A stretch of 64,000 nucleotides of DNA from Streptococcus mitis (GCF_000722695.1 NZ_JPFU01000013.1:789759-853758); one strand, 5' to 3'; positions 1-10,936 are shown, counted from the stretch's first letter. Numbers and translations are program-made. Notes: generated by a model from the letters alone, not told the origin.

Positions 1-473
1 TCATCCAACAGACACTAGCACAACTGAGCATTGGGCAACTCCTCGCCCTGCTCTCCATCATCATTTCTTGTGGAGCTATCCTTGGCAATATGACCAGCAG
101 TAATCTATTTAAAAATATCCGTTTCACGCACCTCTTGGTTTTCTGTGAGATTTCCCTATTGGCTCTAATAACTAGTATCTTTTGTCAAGCCTATATCGTG
201 ATTTTCATGACCAGTTTCATCAGTTCTACGATTATCGGCATTCTCAGCCCTCGCCTACAAGCAGCTGTCTTTGCCTATATCCCCAGTGACAAGATGGGGA
301 CGGTGGGCTCTGCTCTGAGCACAGTGGACATTCTCGCCCCGTCACTGCTCTCTCTATTAGCCCTATCCATAGCATCGAGCGTTTCGGTGCAGTTAGCATT
401 GGTATTTTTGTATCTTATTTTGATTACTCTTATCTTTTGTCAATGGTTAGTCAAGTTCAACACTCATAACTAA
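1..473 (+). CDS. MFS transporter, C-terminal part (5' end outside window)
   Basis: The reading frame is open from base 3 to the TAA at 471-473, so the gene starts before the window. The visible ~156 residues are almost all hydrophobic and form about four membrane segments separated by short polar loops. The pattern, including a loop with the motif SDKMGTVGSAL, is typical of the second half of a major facilitator exporter of the small-molecule/drug type. The substrate cannot be told from this fragment. A strong bidirectional terminator follows directly, and the next gene is convergent. The family call rests on hydrophobic pattern and general resemblance, so it is moderately sure. Confidence 0.65.
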   Translation, partial: IQQTLAQLSIGQLLALLSIIISCGAILGNMTSSNLFKNIRFTHLLVFCEISLLALITSIFCQAYIVIFMTSFISSTIIGILSPRLQAAVFAYIPSDKMGTVGSALSTVDILAPSLLSLLALSIASSVSVQLALVFLYLILITLIFCQWLVKFNTHN

Positions 474-476
474 CGA

Positions 477-505
477 AAAAGCATGTGTAGATTTCACATG
501 CTTTT
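477..505. terminator. Bidirectional rho-independent terminator
   Basis: An 11-bp perfect stem (AAAAGCATGTG / CACATGCTTTT) with a 7-base loop begins 3 bases after the transporter stop. It is flanked by A and T runs, so it can work on both strands and may also end transcripts of the convergent choline-binding protein gene. Confidence 0.85.
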
Positions 506-589
506 AATCTCCCCAATCGTCAGGTCAAGTACAATAAGTCACTCCTTTGATTAAGCGAGTGTTCTAATATAATTATAAGCGCCCTGTCA

Positions 590-1591
590 TTACCGAACCC
601 ATTCGCCATTATAGTTGACAGAATAGCCATCTACGGTCGTATTCACTGCCAAAGCACCTGAGCTGTAAGCATAGTACCATTTGCCATTGACCTGGAACCA
701 ACCTGTCGTCATAGCTCCATTACTTGCATTTAGGTAGTACCAAGTTGAACCATCTTTCACCCAACCAGTTGCCATGACTCCTGATGAACGAAGGTAGTAC
801 CACTTGTTACCGACATAAGTCCAGCCTGTCTTCATATCGCCATTTTCAGCATCTAAATAGTACCAAGTTGAGCCTTCCTGATACCAGCCAGTTGTCATAG
901 CTCCTGATGAACGGAGGTAGTACCACTTGTTACCAAGATGTTGCCAACCAGTTTGCATGATACCAGTTTCTGGATCTAGATAGTACCAAGCTGAACCATC
1001 ATTTATCCAACCTGCACGTCTTTCACCACCAATATAGTTTTCTCCATTAATTTCCGTTTTAGCTAGATAATACCAATTAGACTGGTCATAAAGCCAACCT
1101 GTCTCTAAAGAATGATTTTGATTAAAGTAATAGTTCGTGTAAAAACTCTTCTCTTCTTTATCTTCCAGATTTGTACGTTTTTCCCCATACTTTCTTCCAA
1201 CACTGTCTTTAGTTTTAACCTCTAATGCTTTCCAACCAACAAACTCTTGTAGCACTCCATTTTTGTCAAAGTAGTACCATTCTGGCATTGGGGAACCTTC
1301 TAATCTTATACCATTAGGGTAAGGACCAATTGTATATCCTTTAACTGGCATTGGAATGTGTTGCCAACCAACAACCATTTCACCATTATAATCAAAATAA
1401 TAGATCTTGCCATCAATCACTCGCCAGTAGGTTTCTTTTAGATCCCCCTTCTTGTAGTAGGTTCTACCATTTTCTTGGACAAACTGCCATCCTTCTGAAT
1501 CAGCATCATCCGCCAATACTGCACTTGTTGCTAGCAAACCGAAGAAAAAGACTGCTAAGGCAATTTGCATCAATTTTTTTATTATTTTCAT
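590..1591 (-). CDS. Choline-binding surface protein, CbpF/CbpC/CbpJ-like
   Basis: A 333-residue secreted protein. It starts with a signal peptide (MKIIKKLMQIALAVFFFG..., cleavage after about residue 27, ATSAVLA) very like that of pneumococcal CbpF, CbpC and CbpJ. The rest is aromatic-rich choline-binding repeats (GW...GSTWYYL...G.M.TGW). The C-terminal half (about residues 165-315) holds regular paired repeats that bind phosphocholine on teichoic acids. The N-terminal half holds longer, degenerate repeats with inserts, the arrangement known for CbpF. There is no separate enzymatic domain. Known relatives act in adhesion or inhibit the LytC autolysin. From memory, cbpC and cbpJ sit beside ritR in pneumococcus, so the position fits. 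The start is supported by a strong GGAGG site and a consensus promoter. Which paralogue it is cannot be settled by eye. Confidence 0.88.
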   Translation of the reverse strand: MKIIKKLMQIALAVFFFGLLATSAVLADDADSEGWQFVQENGRTYYKKGDLKETYWRVIDGKIYYFDYNGEMVVGWQHIPMPVKGYTIGPYPNGIRLEGSPMPEWYYFDKNGVLQEFVGWKALEVKTKDSVGRKYGEKRTNLEDKEEKSFYTNYYFNQNHSLETGWLYDQSNWYYLAKTEINGENYIGGERRAGWINDGSAWYYLDPETGIMQTGWQHLGNKWYYLRSSGAMTTGWYQEGSTWYYLDAENGDMKTGWTYVGNKWYYLRSSGVMATGWVKDGSTWYYLNASNGAMTTGWFQVNGKWYYAYSSGALAVNTTVDGYSVNYNGEWVR

Positions 1592-1612
1592 TAGACGTAT
1601 CCTCCTGCAAGA

Positions 1613-1641
1613 ATTATAGTAAAAATCAAATTGTATGTCAA
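1613..1641 (-). promoter_or_regulatory. Promoter of the choline-binding protein gene
   Basis: On the minus strand, TTGACA (1641-1636) is followed after exactly 17 bases by TATAAT (1618-1613), about 20 bases upstream of the start codon. This is a full-consensus sigma-70 promoter. A GGAGG ribosome site lies 8-9 bases before the ATG. Confidence 0.85.
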
Positions 1642-1662
1642 TATGACGGCCTTAAAATAATG

Positions 1663-1769
1663 TATAGTTTATTGAAGCTAGAATAGTACACTATAGTTGC
1701 TAAAATATTTCTAGAAATTAATTTAACTTTCCTAATCAATTTGTTCATATCTTATTTCAATCTACTATA
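1663..1769. repeat. RUP element, intact 107 bp copy
   Basis: A 107-bp AT-rich unit with imperfect inverted ends (TATAGTTTATTGAAG at one end, TTTCAATCTACTATA at the other). The same unit recurs at 1779-1991 (interrupted) and 38375-38481 (also 107 bp, reverse orientation), with a decayed copy at 20156-20310. Length, ends and location between genes fit the pneumococcal RUP (repeat unit of pneumococcus), thought to be moved by the IS630-Spn1 transposase. Confidence 0.8.
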
Positions 1770-1778
1770 ATAATGAAC

Positions 1779-1991
1779 TATAGTAAATTGAAACTAAAAC
1801 AGTACACTACAACTGCTAAAACATTTTTAGAAATTAATTTATACTCAATGAAAATCAAAGAGCAAACTAGGAAGCTAGCCGCAGGCTGTACTTGAGTACG
1901 GTAAGGCGACGCTGACGTGGTTTAAATTTGATTTTCGAAGAGTATTAACTTTCCTAATCAATTTGTTCATATCTTATTTCAATCTACTATA
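1779..1991. repeat. RUP element split by a BOX insertion
   Basis: A second RUP in the same orientation as the one 9 bases away. Its first half runs to about 1841. A BOX element follows, and the RUP resumes at 1946. The total of 213 bp equals one 107-bp RUP plus 106 bp, which is the 104-bp BOX plus a duplicated TA. The neighbouring uninterrupted copy proves the structure of the empty site. Confidence 0.82.
1842..1945 (-). repeat. BOX element (A-C type, no boxB)
   Basis: A 104-bp unit with ends TACTC and GAGTAT. It contains the boxA core (read on this strand as ACGGTAAGGCGACGCTGACG, the site of the common BOX-PCR primer) and the boxC core (AAACTAGGAAGCTAGCCGCA). No boxB module is present. It is flanked on both sides by TA. 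Confidence 0.85.
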
Positions 1992-2018
1992 ATAATGAAC
2001 TATCATTTGATTAGCTAG

Positions 2019-2060
2019 TAAAAAAAGATAACATCTCCTCTCGGAGATGCTATCTTTTTG
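2019..2060. terminator. Terminator of the giant surface protein gene
   Basis: The stem GGAGATG / CATCTCC extends through AGATA / TATCT around a TCTC loop, with T runs on both sides. It lies 87 bases past the surface-protein stop codon and can act in both directions. Confidence 0.8.
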
Positions 2061-2648
2061 GGGGCGACTAGAACATAGTGTTCCAATCTCTTTTCGTTAA
2101 ATTTATAGAATGTTTATCCTATAAATTATTTTATCAAGGTAATTTCTTACTCTTCTTCCTCGCGTTTTTTCGCGATAAGGAGTCCCCCTGTTGCTGCTGC
2201 AAGAAGTGCTAGAGCAAGTGAAGCGCTAGATTGTTCTGTACCAGTATTTGGCAACTCTTTCGCTCCTGCTTTCTTAGCTGGTGTTGCTGCATTTGAGCCT
2301 TGTTCAGCAGATGTAACTGCCTTACCAGCTGGTGCTACTCCATGTGAACCTTGTTCAGCAGATGTAACTGCTTTATCAGCTGAGATTACAGCTGTTGTAC
2401 CATCTGGGAAGGTTACGGTTGTGGTACCATCTTTACCTACTTTAACATCTGTTGCTGTTGGGTTTGACTTCTTAACTGCTTCTGCTACCTTGGCTTTTTC
2501 TGCATCAGTCAAGTTGCTTGGATCTACAACTAGTGTTACTGATGGATCTTTAACACCATCTGCATCCTTAGACTTATCATCTGCTTTATTAGCTGGGATT
2601 ACTGCTGTTGTGCCACCTTTACCTACGTTAACATCTGTTGCTGTTGGA

Positions 2649-3908
2649 TTAGATTTCTTAACTGTATCACCTGATGGGATAACGGCTGTTGTACCATCTG
2701 GGAAGGTTACGGTGGTTGTTCCATCTTTGCCAACTTTAACATCTGTTACTGTTGGGTTTGATTTCTTAACTGCTTCTGCTACCTTAGCTTTGTCTGCTTC
2801 AGTCAAGTTGCTTGGATCTACAACTGGTGTTACCGCTGGATCCTTAACTGCGTTATCTGATGATTTCTTAACTGTATCACCTGATGGGATAACGGCTGTG
2901 CTACCATCTGGGAAGGTGACTGTGGTTGTGCCATCTTTGCCAACCTTAACATCTGTTACTGTTGGGTTTGATTTCTTAACTGCTTCTGCTACCTTAGCTT
3001 TGTCTGCTTCAGTCAAGTTACTTGGATCTACAACTGGTGTTACCGCTGGATCCTTAACTGCATTATCTGATGATTTCTTAACTGTATCACCTGATGGAAT
3101 AACGGCTGTGCTGCCATCTGGGAAGGTTACGGTTGTTGTACCATCTTTGCCAACCTTAACATCTGTTACTGTTGGGTTTGATTTCTTAACTGCTTCTGCT
3201 ACCTTAGCTTTGTCTGCTTCAGTCAAGTTGCTTGGATCTACAACTGGTGTTACCGCTGGATCCTTAACTGCGTTATCTGATGATTTCTTAACTGTATCAC
3301 CTGATGGGATAACGGCTGTTGTACCATCTGGGAAGGTTACCGTTGTTGTGCCATCTTTGCCAACCTTAACATCTGTTACTGTTGGGTTTGATTTCTTAAC
3401 TTCGTCTGCTACCTTAGCTTTTTCTGCTTCAGTCAAGTTGCTTGGATCTACAACTGGTGTTACCGCTGGATCCTTAACTGCATTATCTGATGATTTCTTA
3501 ACTGTATCACCTGATGGAATAACGGCTGTTGTACCATCTGGGAAGGTTACCGTTGTTGTGCCATCTTTGCCAACCTTAACATCTGTTACTGTTGGGTTTG
3601 ATTTCTTAACTTCGTCTGCTACCTTAGCTTTTTCTGCTTCAGTCAAGTTGCTTGGATCTACAACTGGTGTTACCGCTGGATCCTTAACTGCATTATCTGA
3701 TGATTTCTTAACTGTATCACCTGATGGGATAACGGCTGTTGTACCATCTGGGAAGGTTACCGTTGTTGTGCCATCTTTGCCAACCTTAACATCTGTTACT
3801 GTTGGGTTTGATTTCTTAACTTCGTCTGCTACCTTAGCTTTTTCTGCTTCAGTCAAGTTGCTTGGATCTACAACTGGTGTTACCGCTGGATCCTTAACTG
3901 CATTATCT
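2649..3908 (-). repeat. Six 210-bp tandem repeats in the surface protein
   Basis: Six in-phase 70-residue units beginning DNAVKDPAVTPVVDPSNL and ending VIPSGDTVKKSS. Units 1-3 (in protein order) share TEAEKAKVADEV and units 4-6 share TEADKAKVAEAV, so the array has two internally homogenised blocks. A decayed further unit follows towards the anchor (2400-2648). The acidic, lysine-rich units look like a stalk. I do not know a firm family name for them. Confidence 0.9.
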
Positions 3909-5797
3909 TTTGTTGCTGTAGCTGGAACACTTGGTTCTGATACATTGCCTGCTGGATCTGTTGCTTTCGCTGTTACGTCTCCTGCTGGAAGCTCTTTCGT
4001 TGGTGTGATTGTAGCTTTTCCATTTTCGTCTGCTACGCCTTCACCAAGCTTGTGACCATCTTTGTCGAACAACTCAACTTTAGATCCTGGTTCTGCACTT
4101 ACTTCAACTGGTGTCTTAGTTCCTGCTTTATCTGTTAAGTCTGTCTTAACTTCTGGTTTAGCTGGTGCTTTTGTATCCTTAGTTGCGGTTGCTGGAACAC
4201 TTGGTTCTGACACATTGCCTGCTGGATCTGTTGCTTTCGCTGTTACGTCTCCTGCTGGAAGCTCTTTCGTTGGTGTGATTGTAGCTTTTCCGTTTTCGTC
4301 TGCTACGCCTTCACCAAGCTTGTGACCATCTTTGTCGAACAACTCAACTTTAGATCCTGGTTCTGCTGTCACTTCAACTGGTGTCTTAGTTCCTGCTTTA
4401 TCTGTTAAGTCTGTCTTAACTTCTGGTTTAGCTGGTGCTTTTGTATCCTTAGTTGCGGTTGCTGGAACACTTGGTTCTGACACATTTCCTGCTGGATCTG
4501 TTGCTTTCGCTGTTACGTCTCCTGCTGGAAGCTCTTTCGTTGGTGTGATTGTTGCTTTACCATCTTTTCCTGCTACGCCTTCACCAAGCTTGTGACCATC
4601 TTTGTCGAACAACTCAACTTTAGATCCTGGTTCTGCACTTACTTCAACTGGTGTCTTAGTTCCTGCTTTATCTGTTAAGTCTGTGTTGATTTCTGGTTTA
4701 GATGGAGCTTTTGTATCTGCTGTTGCTTTTTCTGGTGTACTTGGTTCTGACACATTTCCTTCTGGATCTGTTGCTTTCGCTGTTACATCTCCTGCTGGAA
4801 GTTCTACTGTTGGTGTGATTGTTGCTTTACCGTCTTTTCCTGCTACACCTTCACCAATCTTGTTACCATCTTTATCAAATAACTCAACTTTAGATCCTGG
4901 TTCTGCACTTACTTCAACTGGTGTCTTAGTTCCTGCTTTATCTGTTAGGTCTGTGTTGATTTCTGGTTTAGATGGAGCTTTTGTATCTGCTGTTGCTTTT
5001 TCTGGTGTACTTGGTTCTGACACATTTCCTGCTGGATCTGTTGCTTTCGCTGTTACGTCTCCTGCTGGAAGTTCTACTGTTGGTGTGATTGTTGCTTTTC
5101 CGTCTTTTCCTGCTACACCTTCACCAATCTTGTGACCATCTTTATCAAATAACTCAACTTTAGATCCTGGTTCTGCACTTACTTCAACTGGTGTCTTAGT
5201 TCCTGCTTTATCTGTTAGATCTGTTTTGATTTCTGGTTTAGCTGGTGCTTTTGTATCTGCTGTTGCTTCTTCTGGTGTGCTTGGTTGTGATACATTTCCT
5301 GCTGGATCTGTTGCTTTCGCTGTTACATCTCCTGCTGGAAGTTCTACTGTTGGTGTGATTGTTGCTTTACCGTCTTTTCCTGCTACACCTTCACCAAGTT
5401 TGTGACCATCTTTATCGAATAACTCAACTTTAGATCCTGGTTCTGCACTTACTTCAACTGGTGTCTTAGTTCCTGCTTTATCTGTTAGGTCTGTGTTGAT
5501 TTCTGGTTTAGATGGAGCTTTTGTATCTGCTGTTGCTTTTTCTGGTGCGCTTGGTTGTGATACATTTCCTGCTGGGTCTGTTGCTTTCGCTATTACATCT
5601 CCTGCTGGAAGTTCTACTGTTGGTGTGATTGTAGCTTTTCCATCTTTTCCTGCTACGCCTTCACCAATCTTGTTACCATCTTTATCAAATAACTCAACTT
5701 TAGATCCTGGTTCTGCACTTACTTCAACTGGTGTCTTAGTTCCTGCTTTATCTGTTAGATCTGTTTTGATTTCTGGTTTAGCTGGTGCTTTTGTATC
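3908..5797 (-). repeat. Seven 270-bp tandem repeats (bacterial Ig-like) in the surface protein
   Basis: Seven 90-residue units beginning DTKAPAKPEIKTDLTDKAG, containing KVELFDKDG and ending KATDPAGNVS.PS. They resemble the Big_6-type Ig-like modules of Gram-positive adhesins. Units differ by a few residues (AKPEIK/SKPEIN/AKPEVK; GNKIGEG/GHKLGEG). The shuffled order of these variants points to exchange between units. Confidence 0.9.
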
Positions 5798-8700
5798 TGG
5801 TGTTGAACTTGGGGCTTTAACCGTTACTTTAACTGGAACTTCTTCTTTAGATCCATCTGGGTATGTTACAACTACTGTCGCATCTTTTTCACCTGGTGTC
5901 GCTGTGTCTACTGGAGCTTTGAAGGCTACTTTTGTACCCTTAGGAAGATCTTTTACATTTCCAATTGAATCTTCTGCTTTTGGTGTTGTTCCTTTGTTTA
6001 CAGTTTGTGGTTTAGCTGTTGGTGTGTTCTTATCTGCATCTGTTGGTTTTTTAGTTACAAATTCTGATAAAGGTTTTTTATCTTTTGAACCATCAGCATA
6101 TGTCACAACTACATTATCATCAGCATCTCTAGTAATTGATTGAATACGTGAAGGTTGTTCTTGTGCATCCACTAATGAACCTTTTTTATCAGCTAAACGT
6201 GCGTCTGGATTGTTTTGAGAATATTCAAGTTTAACTTTCTCTTTAATTTTTTCAAACTCTTTATCAGTAACATTGTTAACATCTGATACAACTACTTTGT
6301 CAGCTTCTGCTGGAGTTTTAATATCATATTTTTGAGTTTGAGGTTTAAGAATTACATTAACCGCAGTTGGATCAGTAGCATCTCTACCATTTCCTCTAGC
6401 ATCTGCTCCATCTTTATCAATGGCTTTTACAAAACGCCATCCTAATGGAGTTCCTCCATTTTGAATCGCAGCTTCAAATTTTTCTTTTGTAAATTTCCCT
6501 TCGGGTGCTGGAGTACCTGTGTATGTGATAACAGCTGGATTTTCTGCTGTCGCTGTTGTTTCAGTAGTGAATTTATTCGCAGTGAATCCATATTCTGTAT
6601 TTTGTTTATTAGTTTCTCCCGCTACATCTTGGAATGATTGGTTAGAACCTCTTCTTAACTCAGCACTTGCAAGTTTGCCACTATCATCTTTGATTTTAAT
6701 ATCAAAAGAATTCACTTCTGATGCGTAAACATAGACTTCTTTCTTATTAGGCGCTGGATCAGAATATTGGATTTCTACAGTTGGTTTTTCATTTGTACGT
6801 ACAAATTCTGATAATGGTTTTTTATCTACAGAACCATCTTTATAGGTTACTACAAGATTTCCTTTGTCGTCTTTTGTGACTGATTCAATCTTAGCATCTT
6901 TATCAGCTACAGCTGTACCTTTTTTGTCTGCTAAGTTAGCATCATCATTCGTTTGAGAGTACTCAAGTTGGAGTTTCTCTTTGATTTTAGCCAAGTCGGC
7001 ATCTGTTACATTAGCTGGATCTGCTACAACAACTTTTTCAGTTGGAGTTGCAATGTCATATTTTTGAGTTTGCCCCTTAAGCATGACACGGAATGCACCT
7101 GGATCAGTTGCAGTTGAGCTACCCACAGCTTTATTCTCAATAAATGCACCATCTGTATCCGTTGCAGTTGCATAACGCCAGCCTAAAGCCATACCAGATG
7201 GATTTTCTCCTTTAGTCGCTGCATCTAAGGCTTCTTGTTTCAAACCATCTGTCGCTGCTGGAGTACCTGAGTAAGTAATGACTGCTGGTGTATCTGCTGT
7301 CGCTGGAGTTTCAGCATTGATAACATTTGCTTTAAATCCATATTGAGTATTGATAGTATTTGCTTCACCTGCAACATCAGCAAACGCTCTGTTACCACCT
7401 TGTTTTACAGTGGCACTTGCAATTTTCCCACTATCATCTTTGAATTTGATATCGAATGAGTTTTCTTCTCCACCATATACATAGACTTCTTTAGTAGACT
7501 TATCTGAATATGGAATTTCTACTGTTGGAGCTACTGCTGGAGTTGTTGGAGCTGCTGGAGCTGCTGGAGCTGGTGGGTTAACTAGATATGTTGCTGCAAT
7601 CTTATCTTTTGATCCATCAGGATAAGTGATAGTAAGATTTCCTTTCTCATCCACACTGTATTGTGAATCTGCTGGAAGACTTGGGTTAGCAGTTTTCACT
7701 GCTTCGATAATCTTATTCTTTTCAGTTTCACTAACGCCGTTAGAATCTGCAATATCTACTTTTGTACCTGCAACTGGTTCATATTTCTTAGCTGTCTCAA
7801 GAACATTTACTATAAGTGCTCTGTATATCGTTGTTGGTTTATCTCGATTCTTCGCATGAAAAACAACCTCAGTTGTTCCTGCTGGCTGGTCCATTGCAAC
7901 AGTACCACTATACTTAGCATCACGTTGTCTAATCGTAGCTCCATTTGAAGATCCTAGGTACCCCCCTGATGGCACTACACCTTTAATAGCTATCGGATTT
8001 TTCTCAACCGAAAATTTCTCTAAAGCTGTAGCTTGAGCTACAACATCAATATCAATGTTATCGCCAGGATATACTGTAATCTCTGACTTACTTACCAATA
8101 GTCTAGTGTCATTGTTACCAGTCACACCACCATCCTTAACAGTTACTGGTGATGCTGTAACCGTAATTGGTGCACTCTTAGCTGACTCTGTTCCACCTGC
8201 TGGTGTTGAAGTCGCTGTAATCTCTCCTGCTGGAAGGCTGTTTGTAGGGTGAACAGTTGCTACACCTTGAGCATTAGCTACAGCTTCACCGATCACAACA
8301 CCATCTGTGTTGTAAAGCTTAACAGTTGAACCTGCTGGTGCTTTAACTGTCACATCAGCCGGCGTACTTGCTTTACCTTCCAAATCATTGACAATTTCTG
8401 GACCGCTAGTCGCAGCATCTGTCGCTGGATTGTTAGTTGCAGCACCTGCCGATGGATTGTTAGTCGCTGCACCTGGCGTTGGATTATTAGTTGCAGCATC
8501 TGCCGCTGGAGTTGCTTCTACAGCAGCACTTACTTCTGATGTTTTACCATTTTTGGTAGCTGTCGCTGCTACAATACCGGCTGGAATGTTTACTGTTGGA
8601 GTGATGCTTGCTACACCTTGGTCGTTCGCAACGGCTGTACCAAGCTTAGTGCCATCATGGGCGAACAAGGAAACTGTAGACCCCGCTTCTGCTTTCACTA

Positions 8701-10537
8701 TCAACCGGAGTTTTAGTATTAGCCTTACCTGTTAGACTTGTCGTGATAACTGGCTTAGCTGGTGCTACTGCTTCTTTTTCAACGATTACTTTTACAGGAA
8801 CTTCTTTTGTAGATGTATCCGGGTAAGTTACAACTACTGTTGCTTGTTTTTCACCTGGAGTTTGTGTATCAACTGCATTCTTGTACTTAACTGTTGTCCC
8901 TTTTGGAAGAGTGTCTAAGTTTCCAATTGATTTTGTCGCATCTGGTTTTTGACCAACTTTTACAGTTTGAACTTTCGCTGTTGGTTCAGGGGAAACATCA
9001 GACTGCCACATTTTCACAGGGTTAGTTGCAATGTTGGCGAAAGCTGCATTGGCACCTGCAGTGGCGCTACGCATCATACCAAACACAACCTTCATATCTT
9101 TCAACTGTTCGTTAGATGTTGTTGCAGGAACTTCAGTTCTAAAACTCCATGCATAGGCATCATACCCATCACCACCTGTAGTCGAACGATCCACAATCAA
9201 ACGTTTGTCATTCAAGGCAACATTATTCAATAACTCTTTAGTTCTCGGAGAAGAATTAGACGCCGCACTCTTGAAATATCTGTCCTCCTGACCGGCAAGT
9301 TTTTCTATAGAACGACCATAGAGATTACTTTCCCAACCAGAAGCCAGAGCAAAGGTATCTTTTTTGTCTAATGGTAATCCAGCAGCTTTATCTGGTGATG
9401 GATTTTCAAACGTTACAGAACTACTCAACGCTGAACCATCAGGTTTTATACGTTGAACTTTTCCATTTATAAATTTAGGGTTGATTGGAGAGTTATATTT
9501 TGCACGTGTAATGCTAGTTGGCATATTAACTTCTGCAGGAATTTGGATGAAATTTCGATATACATCTCCTCCATCTGTATTATACGTATTAGATAGATTT
9601 TCTGCATGATCATTATAAAAGACAAGCCAATCTAATGAAGTAATCTTCCCACTAGCGTCTTTATTATATTTAACTTTATAATTTGTAACTCTAGAAACTG
9701 CATTAACAGCGTCAGCTGTAGACGTGGCTTTATTAACATCATTAAGGATATAGGTATCACTATGACCATTTGCGGCTGCATTTGTACCTTCTGCATAGGC
9801 AACTTCCGCTCTAAAAGCATTATTCTTATCTAATGCTTTACCGTTACGTGAGTCGTTAGATCCTGTGTTTTCGATTGAGTTAGATTCTGATTTTTTCTCA
9901 GTGTTTTCTGCTTTTTTACCTACAGTTGGTTGTCCGTTAGTAGTGTCTACTGCTGGAGTTTCTTTTTTCTCTACAGGTTTTGCTTTTAATTTAGTGTTAG
10001 CTGTAGTTACTAATTTGCTGTAAGCTTTTTTTATTTCGTCTTGAGTTGTTGCGTTTGCTAATGTAGCTTTCGCAGCTTCTAAGTCAGCTTTTAATACCGC
10101 AACACTCTCTTCTGTTTTGTTTTCGTATGTTCCGTTAGCTAATTTTGCTTCGATTTCTGCAATGTAGTTTTCAAGTTTAGTTTTATCTAAAGCTTTAACT
10201 TCTTTTGCAGTTTCTCCACCTAATTTTGCCGCTACTGCTGGTGTTGTAGCAACTTCTGGCTTGATTTCTGCTACAGCAGCAGGTGCCTCATAAGTCTTGC
10301 CATCTCCGTTCTGTGTAGGGTTAACATTCCCAGTAGTCGAGTTGCTTGCTACAGTAGTTTCTGCTGTGTTTGCATGAACTACTTGAGTAGCTAAGCTAGC
10401 TCCGACCGCAAAAACAAGAGAACAACCGAATAGGAAATGCTTTCCTTTTTTGATCATTCTCCAGTTCTTTTGCTCTGCATTTTTACGATTAAAATACACT
10501 ATATTTTCTCCTTTTAATTTCTAAAAATAGCATGTAG

Positions 10538-10565
10538 TACACATACACATACACATACACATACA
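10538..10565. repeat. Hexanucleotide tandem repeat in the 5' leader of the surface protein gene
   Basis: About 4.7 perfect copies of TACACA (TGTGTA on the transcribed strand) lie between the promoter and the GTG start, immediately after the expected transcription start. Changes in copy number would lengthen or shorten the untranslated leader. Confidence 0.85.
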
Positions 10566-10571
10566 TTCAAC

Positions 10572-10600
10572 ATTATAATTTATATAAGCAGATTTGTCAA
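10572..10600 (-). promoter_or_regulatory. Promoter of the giant surface protein gene
   Basis: On the minus strand, TTGACA (10600-10595), a 17-base spacer and TATAAT (10577-10572) form a consensus promoter. It lies about 75 bases upstream of the GTG start, which leaves a leader containing the hexanucleotide repeat. The stretch from 10601 to 10832 is AT-rich and I see no gene in it. Confidence 0.85.
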
Positions 10601-10832
10601 TTATATTAATTATTTTTTATTATTTTCCATTATTTTCAGAAAATTCTAGGATTTAAACCATTCACTATATTGTAATATTGCAATAAAAATAAAATCCCTC
10701 TTTTCTTCAAAACTATGATAAATGCCATTTTTCGAATACTTATAAAGAGTATATTGATTTTACCTACAGCTAGCTCTTTCCTTTTGAGCGTCAAAAAGTA
10801 GAGAACTATGAAAGTAAGCTTATCAGATACCA

Positions 10833-10936
10833 ATACTCTTCGAAAATCTCTTCAAACCACGTCAGTGTCGCCTTACCGTACTCAAGTACAGCTTACGGCT
10901 AGCTTCCTAGTTTGCTTTTTGATTTTTATTGAGTAT
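10833..10936 (+). repeat. BOX element (A-C type)
   Basis: A 104-bp copy in the opposite orientation to the one at 1842, with boxA (TCTTCGAAAATCTCTTCAAA, then CGTCAGTGTCGCCTTACCGT) followed directly by boxC. It lies between the surface protein promoter and the ritR terminator. Confidence 0.85.

Larger units (their letters stand above)
2147..10499 (-). pseudogene. Giant LPXTG repeat surface protein, frameshifted
   Basis: Read across one frameshift, this encodes about 2783 residues. It starts at GTG (10499) after an AAGGAG site. A YSIRK-related signal peptide (KKGKHFLFGCSLVFAVGASL, ending VVHA) leads into a helical FIVAR-like region (~residues 95-185), then a globular region of ~280 residues that I do not recognise, and a Rib-type domain (VTYPD..TKEVPVKV). 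Next come degenerate Ig-like modules, two ~190-residue homologous modules (EVYVY...NSFDIK.KDDSGK), a second Rib domain, seven 90-residue and six 70-residue tandem repeats, and finally LPNTG with a membrane helix and KKREEEE tail. It is probably an adhesin exposed on a long stalk. The frame breaks near 8701-8705. Alignment with the downstream repeats (TPVEVSAEPGS vs TPV-IV-KAEAGS) indicates one extra base. Translation would stop after 614 residues, before the anchor. TTG at 8704 could only reinitiate a product without a signal peptide. Confidence 0.85.

Noticed and set aside
1842..1945. First reading of the TACTC...GAGTAT elements as RUPs
   Set aside because: They contain the boxA primer core and a boxB/boxC layout; the 107-bp TATAG...CTATA units are the RUPs.
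2421..4055. A 544-codon plus-strand open frame, and similar ones to 6143, opposite the giant surface protein
   Set aside because: They are antisense shadows of the 210- and 270-bp repeats: they have the same period, no ribosome site and a low-complexity Val/Thr/Ser/Gly composition.
2400..5800. Regular direct repeats that might suggest a CRISPR or a minisatellite
   Set aside because: Units are 210 and 270 bp, in frame and without unique spacers; they encode protein modules.
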